Shown here: positions 1 through 8,779 of the stretch, piece after piece
How positions within the stretch are numbered: the first letter of the stretch is position 1
Layout of the letters: each line of letters begins with the position of its first letter
NCBI GenBank assembly: GCA_036558265.1
Contig: DATBFY010000118.1
Location: 1 to 14,705, forward strand
DNA from: RYN-433 sp036558265
Lineage (GTDB): Bacteria; Planctomycetota; Phycisphaerae; Tepidisphaerales; Tepidisphaeraceae
Direction of reading: 5' to 3'
DNA length: 14,705 nucleotides
Position numbers and translations under genes: made by a program
The notes under the pieces: generated by a model
Databases searched by the model: none
What the model was told of the DNA's origin: nothing
The model's input: the letters and a program-made list of their open reading frames with translations, nothing else

Positions 1-655
1 CGCTGGCGAGATACTGCCGCACCGCGGCGTCGGAGACGTTCGCCGCGTCAAGCAGGAGACTGCCGTTCCCGATGTCCAGCCGCCCGCCGCCGGTGATCGA
101 CAGCGATCCGGTGCTGATCTGGATCGGCGACGAGCCGGCCAGGGCGATCGTTCCGCCGTTGATTCCCAGCACGGCCAGATGCTGGGCCGACGGGAAGGTC
201 GCGCTCGCCGCCGCGCCCACGTTGACGGTCACGTTGGGTGTGCCCGAGGGGGTATCGGCGTCGAGGGCATACGCGCCGCCGTTGACGTTCACCACGTCAT
301 TTCCCCCGCCGACGCCAGCGAACGAAACCTTCGCCACGTTCGCCAGCGAGATCGGCACCGAGCCGACCGAAGCATTGGCGAAGGTGATGCCGTCCGCGGC
401 GATGTTCACCGTGTCGTCGGCGCTGCCGCCGACCAGCGTCAGCGCGTTGGCGCCGCTGGTCCCGCCGAAGGTCGCCCCGCCCATCGGCAGCGGGCTGCCG
501 TTCGAGAAATCCAGCGTCAGGCGATTGGCGCCGCCGCCCAGGTCGATGACGAGCTGATTGAGTGCGCCCGGATCGAACGAGTAGGCATAGCTCCCGTTCG
601 ACAACACGTCCACCCGCGCGCCGTTGCGCACGAGCGTCAGGGCGTCGTCGGCGGG
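1..655 (-). other. Gly/Ala/Asn-rich beta-repeat region near the C-terminus of the giant protein
   Basis: From about residue 2709 to the window edge the protein becomes short beta-strand repeats rich in Gly, Ala, Asn, Val and Thr (for example LTLVGGSADDTVNIAADGI, NVTVNVGAAASATF, SLSITGGGRLDIGNGSLLL). This resembles the beta-helical or strand-loop region that precedes the C-terminal anchoring part of LEPR-XLL proteins. There are no clear Ca-binding GGxGxDxUx nonapeptides, so it is not called an RTX domain. Confidence 0.6.
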
Positions 656-3600
656 GCTGGCGTTGATCGCGTCCATGACCCAGTTGACGGTGGAGTCCGC
701 GCCCAGCGGGTTACCGCCGGAATCTTTGATACCGGATCCCAGGGCTTTAAGGGTCATCTGGTACGCGCCGGGCAGGCTGGTCAGGTTGCCAAGGCCGCTC
801 AGCATCCACGTCTTGCCGTCGTTGCTCGTGAGCGTTTCGCCGCCGGTGATCAGGTCTGAGCCGCCGTCGCGCGTCAGGTGCAGGTCCGCCAGGTCAAAGC
901 CGGTGACCGGCTCGTTAAACGCGATCTGGAGCTGCGAGAGACTGACGATCCGCGGGTTGGGCGCGACGACCGGCAGGCTCGCCGCCGGACCGCTGCTGTC
1001 GATCACGAGCTTGTTCGCCCCGGATGCGAAGCCGATCCGCCCGCTCGCCAGGTTGAACGCGGACACGCCCACGCCGTACGTCCCGTCCGCCAGCGCGGGT
1101 GTGATCGAATCGTCCGGCAGCGTCCAGGTGCCGTCGCCGTTGTTTCGCGCGGCGTAGCTCTGGCCGGCGACGGTGACCGTGACGCTGGCGGCCGGGTCGT
1201 CCACCGTGCCGCCGAGCAGCGGCGAGGGGTCGGCGGTGCCGAGCTGGTTCAGCGTGACGTTGATCGGCGCGCCCGTGCCGCTGGGCGGCACGTAAGGCGC
1301 CAGGTACTGCCCGGAGATCGGCAGGCCGTCGAACGCCGTGCCGGCGCGCTGCCACGTGACCGCGAGGTTATCGCCACCGCCGCCTTCCTTCTCCAGCGCC
1401 ATGATGTAGTAGCGCTGCCCGGCCACGAGGTGGATCGACGCCGACTTCTGCTGCGGATAGGTGTTCCAGGCGCGGGGCGAGGTCCAGACCGGCACCGATG
1501 CGATCAGGCTCGCGTGCGCGGGGTTGTCGTCGGTCGAGAGCCACAGCTCGCCGTTGTCGTCGCTGGCGATCCAGAAGGTGTAGTCACCGGTGACGGGCGG
1601 CAGCAGGTAGCCGTGCACGCGGCTGCCGTACGCCTCGGCCCAGTCGGTGCGGGTCTCGAAGCTGGTGCGGTATTCCCGGCCACTTGGGCTGTTCGGGTAA
1701 GCCGCGTTGGACGTCAGATCCGACACCGCGTTGCCGCCGCCGATGTTCAGCCAGTACTCCCACAGGATCGATCCGCCGTAACTGAAGGAAGATTGAAGCG
1801 GCGTAGGGAACGGGTTGCCCGAGAGCGTCGTCAGGCCGGTGACCGTGATGGTCTGAACCTGCCCGAAACTGATCGGCGTGGTCGTGAGCGTGACGGTCAG
1901 GTTGTCCGATCCCAGCGTCGCGCCACTGACAGTCGCGCCGCTGACCTGGTATCGCGAGGCCTGCTCCGCCAGGGCCTTTGTCACGGGTTCGGTGAAGGTC
2001 ACCAGGACCGTGGTCGGGTTGTAGCTGGTCACCGATGCGATACCGGCGGGCACCAGGCTGACGGCGGTCGTAAGCGGGCTGCTCGCGCCGCTGAGGTTCA
2101 TCGCCAGCACCTGATACGTGTGCCGGATTTTCGGGGAGATGTCAGTCGTGTCGGTGAATGAAGTCGTCGGCGAGGTCGCGTATGACACGCCGTCGCGGAA
2201 GATCACGTAATGATCCACCCCGCTTTCAGGGTCGGTGGAGGGACTCCAGTTGAGCGTGATCTGGTTCCCGCCGCCCGCGAGGGTGGCGCGAAGGTTGGCC
2301 GGCACCGTCGGCGGCGTCAGATCCGTCCCGCCGAAGGGCGACAACCGGATCCCGGGAATCGGCGCGTTGGGATCCGCCGGGTCTTCCCACGTGCCGCCCG
2401 GAAGCTGCCAGCGGACGGCGATGTTGTCCCCACCTCCACCCTCCTTGTGCAGGGTTTCGACATAGTACTTCTGCCCGGCGACGAGATTGATCGCGACGGA
2501 CTGCTGGTTCGCCTCCTTGGTCCACTCGCGCGAGTTGGTCCAGTTGACCACGTACGCGATCTTGACCTTGTGCGCGGGGCTGTCGTCCGTCGAGAGCCAC
2601 AACTCGCTGGCGTCGTCGCTGGAGATCCAGAACGTGTAGGAACCGGTAGCGGGTGGCAGGAGATAGCCGCGGAAGCGATCGCCATAGGCATCCCCAAACC
2701 CGACCGGTCCCTCGAATGACGTCTGTAAAGTCCGGCCCGACGGATTGTTAGGGAAGTTCGGGTTGCTGGTCAGGTCGGAGACATTGTTGCCCGCCCCGAT
2801 GTTCGTCCAGTACTCGCGAAGGATATATCCGGACCCCTGCGGTGCGTACTTGAACGTGATCGGCATCGACGCTGGCAATTGGTTGCCCGAGGCGGTCGTG
2901 ATGCCGGTGAGGGTCAGCGTGTACCCAGTGCCAATCGACATGGCGCCGGCGGTGGTCAGGACGATTTTCGTGTTGTTCACCGACAAACTGACGGAGTTGA
3001 TCGCCCCGCCAGTGAAGGTGTAGTTGGCAAGGTTGCCGGCCGCCGCGGGGCTGAGCGGCTCGGTGAAGGTAATCTCAATGTGATTGGCGTCGGGGGTGTT
3101 GGTGGAGACGACGCCGGGAACTGAGATCGAAACGGCCGCCGAGCGCGCACTCTCGTAGCCATCGCGGTTGACGGCGCTGACCTGATAGCTGTAGCGGGTC
3201 GTGCCCTGGACGGTGGTGTCGCTGAAGGATGCCGAGGTGGTCGTGCCGATCGCGACGTTGTCACGATAGATCACGTAATGATCGACAAAGCTCTGGCCGT
3301 CGCCCGAAGGGGTCCAGGTGAGGGTGATCCGGGTCGGCCCGAGCGTGGCGCGCGCGCTCAGGCTGGCCGGTACCGACGGCGCGGACTTGTCGATCGGGAT
3401 GTTGACCTGCCCCGGCGTGCCGCCAAGGTTGCTCGCCTGCCAGTTGATCGGGTCATTGCCGTACTGGGCGACGTGGACGCGGATCAGGGCGGGGCCGTTG
3501 CCGTCCGGCTCGGCGGGCCAGGGGGCGTGGTCGTTGTAATTGACGCGGTCGACCTCGTAAGCCGGAATGCCGCCGGCCTCGGCGGGACCGCGCTGGAAGA

Positions 3601-6600
3601 GTCGCACCCATTCGCCGTTGTTATCCAGTTGGCCGGTGTAGACGCCGGCGACGGGAATCCCGTTGGCGGTGACGTGGTAGCGGGCGTCGAAGGCCGTGTA
3701 ATCGCTGACGAGCACGACATACGCGCCGGGCGCGAGCGTCGTAAAACCATGCTGGATCGAGAAGGAATTCAGCGTGGGATTGGTCAGCGTGAGGTCGGGC
3801 TGGCCCGAGCGGGTCAGCTTGACCGAGTCGGCAACCGTCCAACTGTTGGGGCCGGTCGTACCGCGGGTCAGGCGGACGGTGGCCGGGCCATCAAAGGAGA
3901 AGGCGCCCAGGTTGATCCAGGCGTCGTTGCCGGACACGGCGAGCTGGTTCTGATCAACCGTGACGGTGGTGGATCCGCCGGCGTAGGTGATTGTGTACTG
4001 GGCGGCATCGTCGAGATTCGTGCGGCGCTTGCCGTCGGGACCGACGAGGTTGACGTGCGCCCAGACGGTGTAGCTTCCGGTCGAAAGGCCGTTGGCGCTC
4101 CAGGTAGCGGTCGCGCCGGATTCGAGGGTTTGCACCTCGTTGCCGATCGTGTCGGGGTACCAGCCGAAGGAGAATCCGATGCCGTCGCCGATGTAAAAGT
4201 TGTTCAGCGGCTGAGGCGTGCTCGAGCGGTTGTAAAGTTCGATGAACTCGAAGCCCTCGGCGTCGGTGAAACCGGCCGCGGATTCAGCGGCCGTCGGTCC
4301 CTGCGGGTGGTACAGAACCTCGTTGACAACGATGGGCGCGACGTAAGCGATCGAGTTGGCCGCGCCGAGCGTTGGCGTTTGAAGGAGCGTGAAATCGCTC
4401 GTGCCGCTGGACTTGGCGACGCGGCCGCTGGAGATGCCCAGCGGCGCCGCGCCGTAGCTGACATGCGTGCGGTATCCGCCGGGGGCGCCCGAGGCGTTGG
4501 ACGACAGGTACAGGTCACCGCCAAGATCACTGAGTGCGAAGGGTGTGAGACAGCCGGGATCGGCGGCGTTGCCGAAGTTCGCCACGGCGGTGAGGACGAG
4601 GTAACCGTTGGCCGCGATCATCGTGCCGGCAGGGAGGCGATATTTGGCAAGTCCGTCGGCGGCGTCACCCAGGAACCAGCCGCTCAGGTCGATCGGCTGG
4701 TTGGTCGTGTTATAGAGCTCGATCGCGTCGGCCTGCGGTGTCGCGGCGTGGGACAGGACCTCGTTGATGACAACCGCATCGGGCAGCGCGAGCGTATCCT
4801 GACCGCCCGGCGTGCCATTGGTGGCGGCGCTGGAGCGCCAACCGTCGCTGCTGTTCCAGAGCGCGCGGTCCTGGAGCGGGTCGCGGACGGTCAATGAGAA
4901 CCCGCCGCCGTCGGTCTGCGGGTACCAGCTATTGTTGTAGTCGAATTCCTGGACGATGCCGCCGTTGGGCGCGTCGAGCTCGATCTTCTCGCCGGCGTTG
5001 TCCAGGTGGCCCGTGTACTCGCCCGCGATGATCGCGGGGTTGACGCCGGGGTAGCGCAGCTTGAACGCCGCGGCGTCGGCGACGACCAGCACATACTGAT
5101 TGGGTGCCAGCGTGATGTCTGGGAAGGTGAACTGCACCCCGTCGCTGAGGCGCAGTCCCTGGAGCGGCAGCGGCTGGGCGCCGATGTTGCGGACCTCGAT
5201 GTATTCAAAGTCGTTCGCGCCATTGCCGGTATCGACGTAGCCCGCGCTAATCTCGCCGGTCGTGGCGGGCAGCGGGTTGTACATCAGCTCAGTGATCCGG
5301 ATCGACGGAGCGAGATCGACGTAGAAGCCGGCGTCGGCGAGGGCGCTCCAAGTGCCGTTGGTGAAGACCCGGGCCTTGACCTCGACGCCCTTGGTGAGCG
5401 TGATCGTGCTGCCCGCGGAGTAGATCAGCGCCGTTGGACTGACCGCGCCGCCGGGCAGGCGCGGGTCGGAACCGTCGAGCGTGTAATAGACCGTCCCGCC
5501 CGATCCACTGATCGTCAGGAGATCATTGGGAAGGAACGTGCCGCCGTACTTGGGGGTTCCGTTGACGGCGAACGAAGGCGCGTCGATGCTCGGAAAGAGG
5601 TTGGCGCCGCGCAACTGCTGGAGGACCAGGGCCGTCCGCTGCGGGAAGAACGTGTTGAGCAGGTAATCGCGTTCGTTGCGCCACTGCGCCTGCGTGTGAG
5701 GCACGGTGCCGGTGGTGGAGGGGATGTCGCCCCAGCGCGCCGATTCGCCGACGACGGCGGCGTCGATCTGGTTGGCCATCGCCTGGTATCGCGCGATGCT
5801 GGCGGCGGGGGTGAGCGCACCGCCGTTGAACATGAAGCGCTGCACGTGATCGGCGAACATCATGCGGAACTCGGGATTGTTCCGCAGGTAAAAGTAGGGC
5901 TTGGCAACGTCGTTGCCCGCGCTGCCGACGCCCGTCGCGTTCACGCCGATGTTCGCCCACCCGCCGTCCAGCGCCATCTCGCTGTCCCAGGGCAGCATCT
6001 TGAACCCGGTGCTGTCGGGCGTGTCGAGGCGGGAGGCGTAATAGTTGTGCCCCGGCCAGTCGGTGTTCCCGATGTAGAAGTTCATCAACATGTAGTCGAT
6101 GTAGTTGCTGACATCGAGGAGGTCGGGAAAGTTGGTATTGCGCGTGCCGTCGGGGTTGTTGCCCTGGAGCCGCTGGAACCCGGCGGGCGTCGAGACGTCG
6201 TAGGTCCCGAAGAAGTTCATCAGATCGTTCCACGACTGCCCGGTGCTGCCGCCGGCCGGCGCGCCCGAGTTGATGACGTCGTACTGCTCCTTTTCGCCAC
6301 CCATGTACGCCGCCGAGAACGTGCCGTCGGGGCGCTCGAGCGGGTTGTAGAGCCCCCAATACAAGCCGTTGACGTAGAGGTTGACGAACGTGCCGCGCGA
6401 GGCGGGCTGGCCCATCGCCAGCTCGGTCATGTTGGCAAATTGCACGCGCAGGAACTGGGTGCGGTCGTCGCCCCAGGACCAGGTGTCGTTGAAGCCGGCG
6501 CGGATCGTCAGGTTGTCGAACGTGTCGGTCGCGCCGTCGCCGAACAGAGGGTAGACCAGCTTCGTCGGCCCATACCCGGCCTTGAAGAAGAACCGGAACG

Positions 6601-8779
6601 AGTGCTTCTCAAACTGCGGGCCGCGTCCGGCGCCCCCCTCCATCTGCATGTCGGCGTTGATCTGGAAGCCCTCGGACGATCCGTCGGGCAGGATGTATTC
6701 GAGCGATGCCGGCCGGTCCCACCCCGCCCCGCCCGCGTCGGGATGCGAGTAGATGCCGGTATTCGGGTCGAACAGGTTGGCCTGATCGGTGACGATCGAC
6801 ATCGTCGGGATCGAGAGCAGCCCCTGCTTCAACTGGTCGCGGTACGCCGGATCGTTGGTGATCCGCGGATCCATCGCGTAGTCGGCGGCCTGCGCGCCCC
6901 AGGACGACGGGAAACCGGCGGGGTTGTTCGACTGGTTGATGACGTTGTCGAGGAAGATGTACGACTCGGTGGAGACGATGGCGCTCTGCCCCCCGACGAC
7001 TGACACGGCGCGCACGATCGTCGTGGACGAGATGGTGATCGGGTTGGTGTAAAGCGTGCCGTTGGTCGCGCTGGGGGTCGAGCCGTCGACCGTGTAGTAG
7101 ATGGTCGCGCCCGGCGACTCCGAAGTCAGCGTGAGCTGGAACGGCTGGCTGAAGAGCCCGTGCTTGACGCTGAAGTTCAGGTCCGGCTGCCACGTATCAG
7201 GGGTATTGGGCGCGCCGGGCGTAGGCGTGTTGAAGAAGTGCGTGCCCGCCTGGGTGGTGACGATCTGGGAGAGCTCGGGCATGACGAGCAGGTCGCCGTC
7301 GGTGGGCGAGGCGTTGAGCGCCTGGATCGCCAGGACGTTTCCGGTCGGCGTGAGCAGGCCCAGGCGCGACGTCAGGTCGACGTTCTCGAAACTGGTGGCC
7401 TGGAAGTCGTTCGTTCGCGCGGCAGTCGCGGCGGAGTTCCACGCCAGCGCTGAGGGCGCGTTTCGCCGCGCGACTTCCACGCCGTTGAGGTACGCAACGT
7501 AACCGTCGTCGTACGCCATCTTCAGCGTCAGCGTCTGGAGCGACGCCAGGTCGGCCACGTCGAACTGGATGCGCGTGTAGAGCGAGGCGTTGTTCGCCTG
7601 CTGCATCGCGGATTTGACGTTCGTGCGGACGTCGGCGGCAAACGTTGCCGAATTGCCCGCGCCGCCACCACCGGTGATCGGCGTGCTGGTGACCGCCAGC
7701 CCGCCGCTGGCGGTGTTCCCCACGAGCCGGAAGGTCGAATCGAACCCGGCCTTGCTGCCCGGCGCCGCGAAGAGTTCGAGCCCCGAGCCACCCCCGTTCT
7801 CGAAGAAGACGAGCGATACGCTGTAATCCCCCGCCGACGGGAAGTTGAACGTCTGAAGCGTGTCCGACGCCCCCCGCAGGCCGTCGAACGCCATCGACTG
7901 GCTGCCGACGGACAGGCCGAAGCCGTCGTCGCTGTTCACGCCGAAGGTCCAGGCGCCGGCGCTGGGAATGTGGACCGTTCCGGTCGCCTTGACGACGAAG
8001 ACGTCCTGGTTGACGCCGATCGTCATGCCCGGGAAGGTGCGGTCGTTGGGGAATTCGCCCGCGCCGTCGGTGTTCAGGTAATTGATGTACGGCGCCGTCT
8101 CGCTCTGTTTCCACTGCTGGTTGGACGGCACGTCGATGACAGATTGCGCCTGCGCCAGGTTGCCGATGCTGCCCAGGTTCGCCTTGTAGGTGGTGACGGC
8201 GAAACCGGGCGTGGCGTTGGCGAAGCCCAGGCCCGTCGGCCCCTGCGACCACGAGGCATCGTTGAACCCCGCCTGCGTCCACGACAGTCCGAGGGTGCCG
8301 CTGGTCGGCGCCAGGTATCGCGCCGTCGCCCCCGCCGCCACCAGCTTGGTCTCGGTCACCTGCTGCCCGACGCCATACGACACGTCCGACTGCATCACCG
8401 GGTAGGGCGCGTACGACTGCACCACGTTGCCGCCGGGGTCGATCAGGGAGAGATCCGCGCCGGATTTGGAGAGGTTGAAGTTGGTGTGCAGCTCGCCAGC
8501 GGGATCGGTGAGATTCTTGCTGTCGGCGAAGATGACGCGATACTCGCTGGGCCCGAGGGTGATCGCGGGGATCGTCCAGACGGTGCTCTTGTATTTGAGC
8601 TTCCAGTTGGTCAGGTCGATGCTTTGCCGTGAATCGGGATTGGCCAGCTCCAGCCAGTCGGCGACCACCCCGGACGAGTCGGTCAGACCCGTCTTGTTCC
8701 CGGCTAGAATCTCGCTGATGACCGGATTGGTCGCGGCCAACAGGCGCCGCGCCTCCAGCCCCTCCATGCCCACTTTCAT
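1..8779 (-). CDS. Giant LEPR-XLL multidomain surface protein with CotH kinase-like domain (3' end outside window)
   Basis: I read one uninterrupted minus-strand frame of 2926 codons from ATG 8779 to the left edge with no stop, so the C-terminus is missing. The start follows an AAGGTG ribosome site by 6 nt; an in-frame Met at residue 5 is the alternative. Residues 8-16 (LEARRLLAA) match the LEPR-XLL motif of very large planctomycete proteins. Approximate domain order: lamin-tail 17-134; PA14-like 250-342 between beta-sandwich segments 142-190 and 379-506; chitobiase/HEX C-like 539-599; CotH kinase-like 654-1044; chitobiase-like 1065-1152; lamin-tail 1155-1300, 1329-1478 and 1482-1793 (the last with a golvesin-like insert); FN3/Ig-like/PA14 twice, 1796-2499; Ig-like 2506-2705; beta-repeats 2709-2926. 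No classical signal peptide is visible. By family it is probably exported and attached to the cell surface; the substrate is unknown. It seems to be monocistronic and divergent from the hydrolase gene at 9053. Confidence 0.93.
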   Translation of the reverse strand, partial: MKVGMEGLEARRLLAATNPVISEILAGNKTGLTDSSGVVADWLELANPDSRQSIDLTNWKLKYKSTVWTIPAITLGPSEYRVIFADSKNLTDPAGELHTNFNLSKSGADLSLIDPGGNVVQSYAPYPVMQSDVSYGVGQQVTETKLVAAGATARYLAPTSGTLGLSWTQAGFNDASWSQGPTGLGFANATPGFAVTTYKANLGSIGNLAQAQSVIDVPSNQQWKQSETAPYINYLNTDGAGEFPNDRTFPGMTIGVNQDVFVVKATGTVHIPSAGAWTFGVNSDDGFGLSVGSQSMAFDGLRGASDTLQTFNFPSAGDYSVSLVFFENGGGSGLELFAAPGSKAGFDSTFRLVGNTASGGLAVTSTPITGGGGAGNSATFAADVRTNVKSAMQQANNASLYTRIQFDVADLASLQTLTLKMAYDDGYVAYLNGVEVARRNAPSALAWNSAATAARTNDFQATSFENVDLTSRLGLLTPTGNVLAIQALNASPTDGDLLVMPELSQIVTTQAGTHFFNTPTPGAPNTPDTWQPDLNFSVKHGLFSQPFQLTLTSESPGATIYYTVDGSTPSATNGTLYTNPITISSTTIVRAVSVVGGQSAIVSTESYIFLDNVINQSNNPAGFPSSWGAQAADYAMDPRITNDPAYRDQLKQGLLSIPTMSIVTDQANLFDPNTGIYSHPDAGGAGWDRPASLEYILPDGSSEGFQINADMQMEGGAGRGPQFEKHSFRFFFKAGYGPTKLVYPLFGDGATDTFDNLTIRAGFNDTWSWGDDRTQFLRVQFANMTELAMGQPASRGTFVNLYVNGLYWGLYNPLERPDGTFSAAYMGGEKEQYDVINSGAPAGGSTGQSWNDLMNFFGTYDVSTPAGFQRLQGNNPDGTRNTNFPDLLDVSNYIDYMLMNFYIGNTDWPGHNYYASRLDTPDSTGFKMLPWDSEMALDGGWANIGVNATGVGSAGNDVAKPYFYLRNNPEFRMMFADHVQRFMFNGGALTPAASIARYQAMANQIDAAVVGESARWGDIPSTTGTVPHTQAQWRNERDYLLNTFFPQRTALVLQQLRGANLFPSIDAPSFAVNGTPKYGGTFLPNDLLTISGSGGTVYYTLDGSDPRLPGGAVSPTALIYSAGSTITLTKGVEVKARVFTNGTWSALADAGFYVDLAPSIRITELMYNPLPATTGEISAGYVDTGNGANDFEYIEVRNIGAQPLPLQGLRLSDGVQFTFPDITLAPNQYVLVVADAAAFKLRYPGVNPAIIAGEYTGHLDNAGEKIELDAPNGGIVQEFDYNNSWYPQTDGGGFSLTVRDPLQDRALWNSSDGWRSSAATNGTPGGQDTLALPDAVVINEVLSHAATPQADAIELYNTTNQPIDLSGWFLGDAADGLAKYRLPAGTMIAANGYLVLTAVANFGNAADPGCLTPFALSDLGGDLYLSSNASGAPGGYRTHVSYGAAPLGISSGRVAKSSGTSDFTLLQTPTLGAANSIAYVAPIVVNEVLYHPQGPTAAESAAGFTDAEGFEFIELYNRSSTPQPLNNFYIGDGIGFSFGWYPDTIGNEVQTLESGATATWSANGLSTGSYTVWAHVNLVGPDGKRRTNLDDAAQYTITYAGGSTTVTVDQNQLAVSGNDAWINLGAFSFDGPATVRLTRGTTGPNSWTVADSVKLTRSGQPDLTLTNPTLNSFSIQHGFTTLAPGAYVVLVSDYTAFDARYHVTANGIPVAGVYTGQLDNNGEWVRLFQRGPAEAGGIPAYEVDRVNYNDHAPWPAEPDGNGPALIRVHVAQYGNDPINWQASNLGGTPGQVNIPIDKSAPSVPASLSARATLGPTRITLTWTPSGDGQSFVDHYVIYRDNVAIGTTTSASFSDTTVQGTTRYSYQVSAVNRDGYESARSAAVSISVPGVVSTNTPDANHIEITFTEPLSPAAAGNLANYTFTGGAINSVSLSVNNTKIVLTTAGAMSIGTGYTLTLTGITTASGNQLPASMPITFKYAPQGSGYILREYWTNIGAGNNVSDLTSNPNFPNNPSGRTLQTSFEGPVGFGDAYGDRFRGYLLPPATGSYTFWISSDDASELWLSTDDSPAHKVKIAYVVNWTNSREWTKEANQQSVAINLVAGQKYYVETLHKEGGGGDNIAVRWQLPGGTWEDPADPNAPIPGIRLSPFGGTDLTPPTVPANLRATLAGGGNQITLNWSPSTDPESGVDHYVIFRDGVSYATSPTTSFTDTTDISPKIRHTYQVLAMNLSGASSPLTTAVSLVPAGIASVTSYNPTTVLVTFTEPVTKALAEQASRYQVSGATVSGATLGSDNLTVTLTTTPISFGQVQTITVTGLTTLSGNPFPTPLQSSFSYGGSILWEYWLNIGGGNAVSDLTSNAAYPNSPSGREYRTSFETRTDWAEAYGSRVHGYLLPPVTGDYTFWIASDDNGELWLSTDDNPAHASLIASVPVWTSPRAWNTYPQQKSASIHLVAGQRYYIMALEKEGGGGDNLAVTWQRAGTAFDGLPISGQYLAPYVPPSGTGAPINVTLNQLGTADPSPLLGGTVDDPAASVTVTVAGQSYAARNNGDGTWTLPDDSITPALADGTYGVGVSAFNLASGRIGFASGANKLVIDSSGPAASLPVVAPNPRIVSLSQLQIAFNEPVTGFDLADLHLTRDGGSDLITGGETLTSNDGKTWMLSGLGNLTSLPGAYQMTLKALGSGIKDSGGNPLGADSTVNWVMDAINASPADDALTLVRNGARVDVLSNGSYAYSFDPGALNQLVIDLGGGANRLTLDFSNGSPLPMGGATFGGTSGANALTLVGGSADDTVNIAADGITFANASVGSVPISLANVAKVSFAGVGGGNDVVNVNGGAYALDADTPSGTPNVTVNVGAAASATFPSAQHLAVLGINGGTIALAGSSPIQISTGSLSITGGGRLDIGNGSLLLDAANVSDAAVRQYLAS
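1285..2327 (-). repeat. FN3 - Ig-like - PA14 module, copy 2
   Basis: Residues about 2152-2499 repeat the three-domain unit of 2335-3392: FN3 (QITLNWSPSTD, DHYVIFRDG), Ig-like (VLVTFTEPVTKA, ITVTGLTTLSGNPF) and PA14 (GYLLPPVTGDYTFWIASDD, then KEGGGGDNLAVTW). Each unit is about 1.05 kb. PA14 domains are often carbohydrate-binding, so the duplication probably adds reach or avidity; that role is inferred. Confidence 0.85.
2335..3392 (-). repeat. FN3 - Ig-like - PA14 module, copy 1
   Basis: Residues about 1796-2149 hold an FN3 domain (RITLTWTPSGDG, DHYVIYRDN), an SbsA/Big_5-like Ig domain (IEITFTEPLSP, GYTLTLTGITTASGN) and a PA14 domain (GYLLPPATGSYTFWISSDD, then KEGGGGDNIAVRW). The same order recurs immediately downstream in copy 2. 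The two copies share many identical nucleotide stretches, for example the 16 bases at 3270-3285 and 2202-2217, so they descend from one duplication. Confidence 0.85.
3810..4165 (-). other. Golvesin-like (Xly/golvesin carbohydrate-binding-type) domain inserted in the fourth lamin-tail domain
   Basis: Residues about 1539-1657 show the golvesin pattern in order: TWSANGLSTGSYTVWAHV, an Arg-Arg-x-Asn turn followed by AQYTITYAGGSTTVTVDQNQ, then WINLGAFSF and a terminal VADSVKL strand. Before it (about 4335-4170) is the front half of a lamin-tail domain (VVNEVLYHP, FEFIELYNR). After it (about 3800-3400) come typical lamin-tail late strands (FTTLAPGAYVVLVSD, YTGQLDNNGEWVRL). The simplest reading is an insertion of the binding domain into a lamin-tail loop. 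Boundaries are approximate. Confidence 0.7.
5650..6820 (-). other. CotH kinase-like domain inside the giant protein
   Basis: Residues about 654-1044 of the giant protein resemble the CotH family, spore-coat protein kinases with an atypical kinase fold. The visible hallmarks are the NGLYWGLYNPLERPDGTF segment (Glu815), the stretch IGNTDWPGHNYYA (Asn905, Asp907), and LPWDSEMAL (Asp932, Glu934). The last two resemble the acidic metal- and ATP-binding region in the C-terminal half of the family. The domain is flanked on both sides by chitobiase C-terminal-like beta domains (YYTVDGSTP and YYTLDGSDP), the arrangement common in bacterial secreted CotH/lamin-tail proteins. Family assignment is from motifs; activity and target are not known. 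Confidence 0.8.

Noticed and set aside
420..470. RTX-type calcium-binding repeats suggested by GGSADDTVNI
   Set aside because: Only isolated Gly/Asp clusters occur, without successive GGxGxDxUx nonapeptides.
878..2161. Plus-strand open frame of 427 codons
   Set aside because: Antisense shadow of the PA14 and Ig-like part of the giant gene; very Arg-rich with no domain.
3278..4897. Long plus-strand open frame of 539 codons
   Set aside because: Antisense shadow of the lamin-tail/golvesin region, with no recognisable fold and atypical composition.
5006..7003. Long plus-strand open frame of 665 codons
   Set aside because: It is antisense to the CotH region of the giant gene, is Arg/Val/Gly/Asp-rich without any domain, and arises because codon bias in GC-rich DNA removes stops on the opposite strand.
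7197..8282. Minus-strand frame of 361 codons overlapping the giant gene
   Set aside because: It is out of frame with the giant gene and strongly Arg/Gly/Ala-biased, while the giant frame here shows clear PA14-like and jelly-roll sequence.
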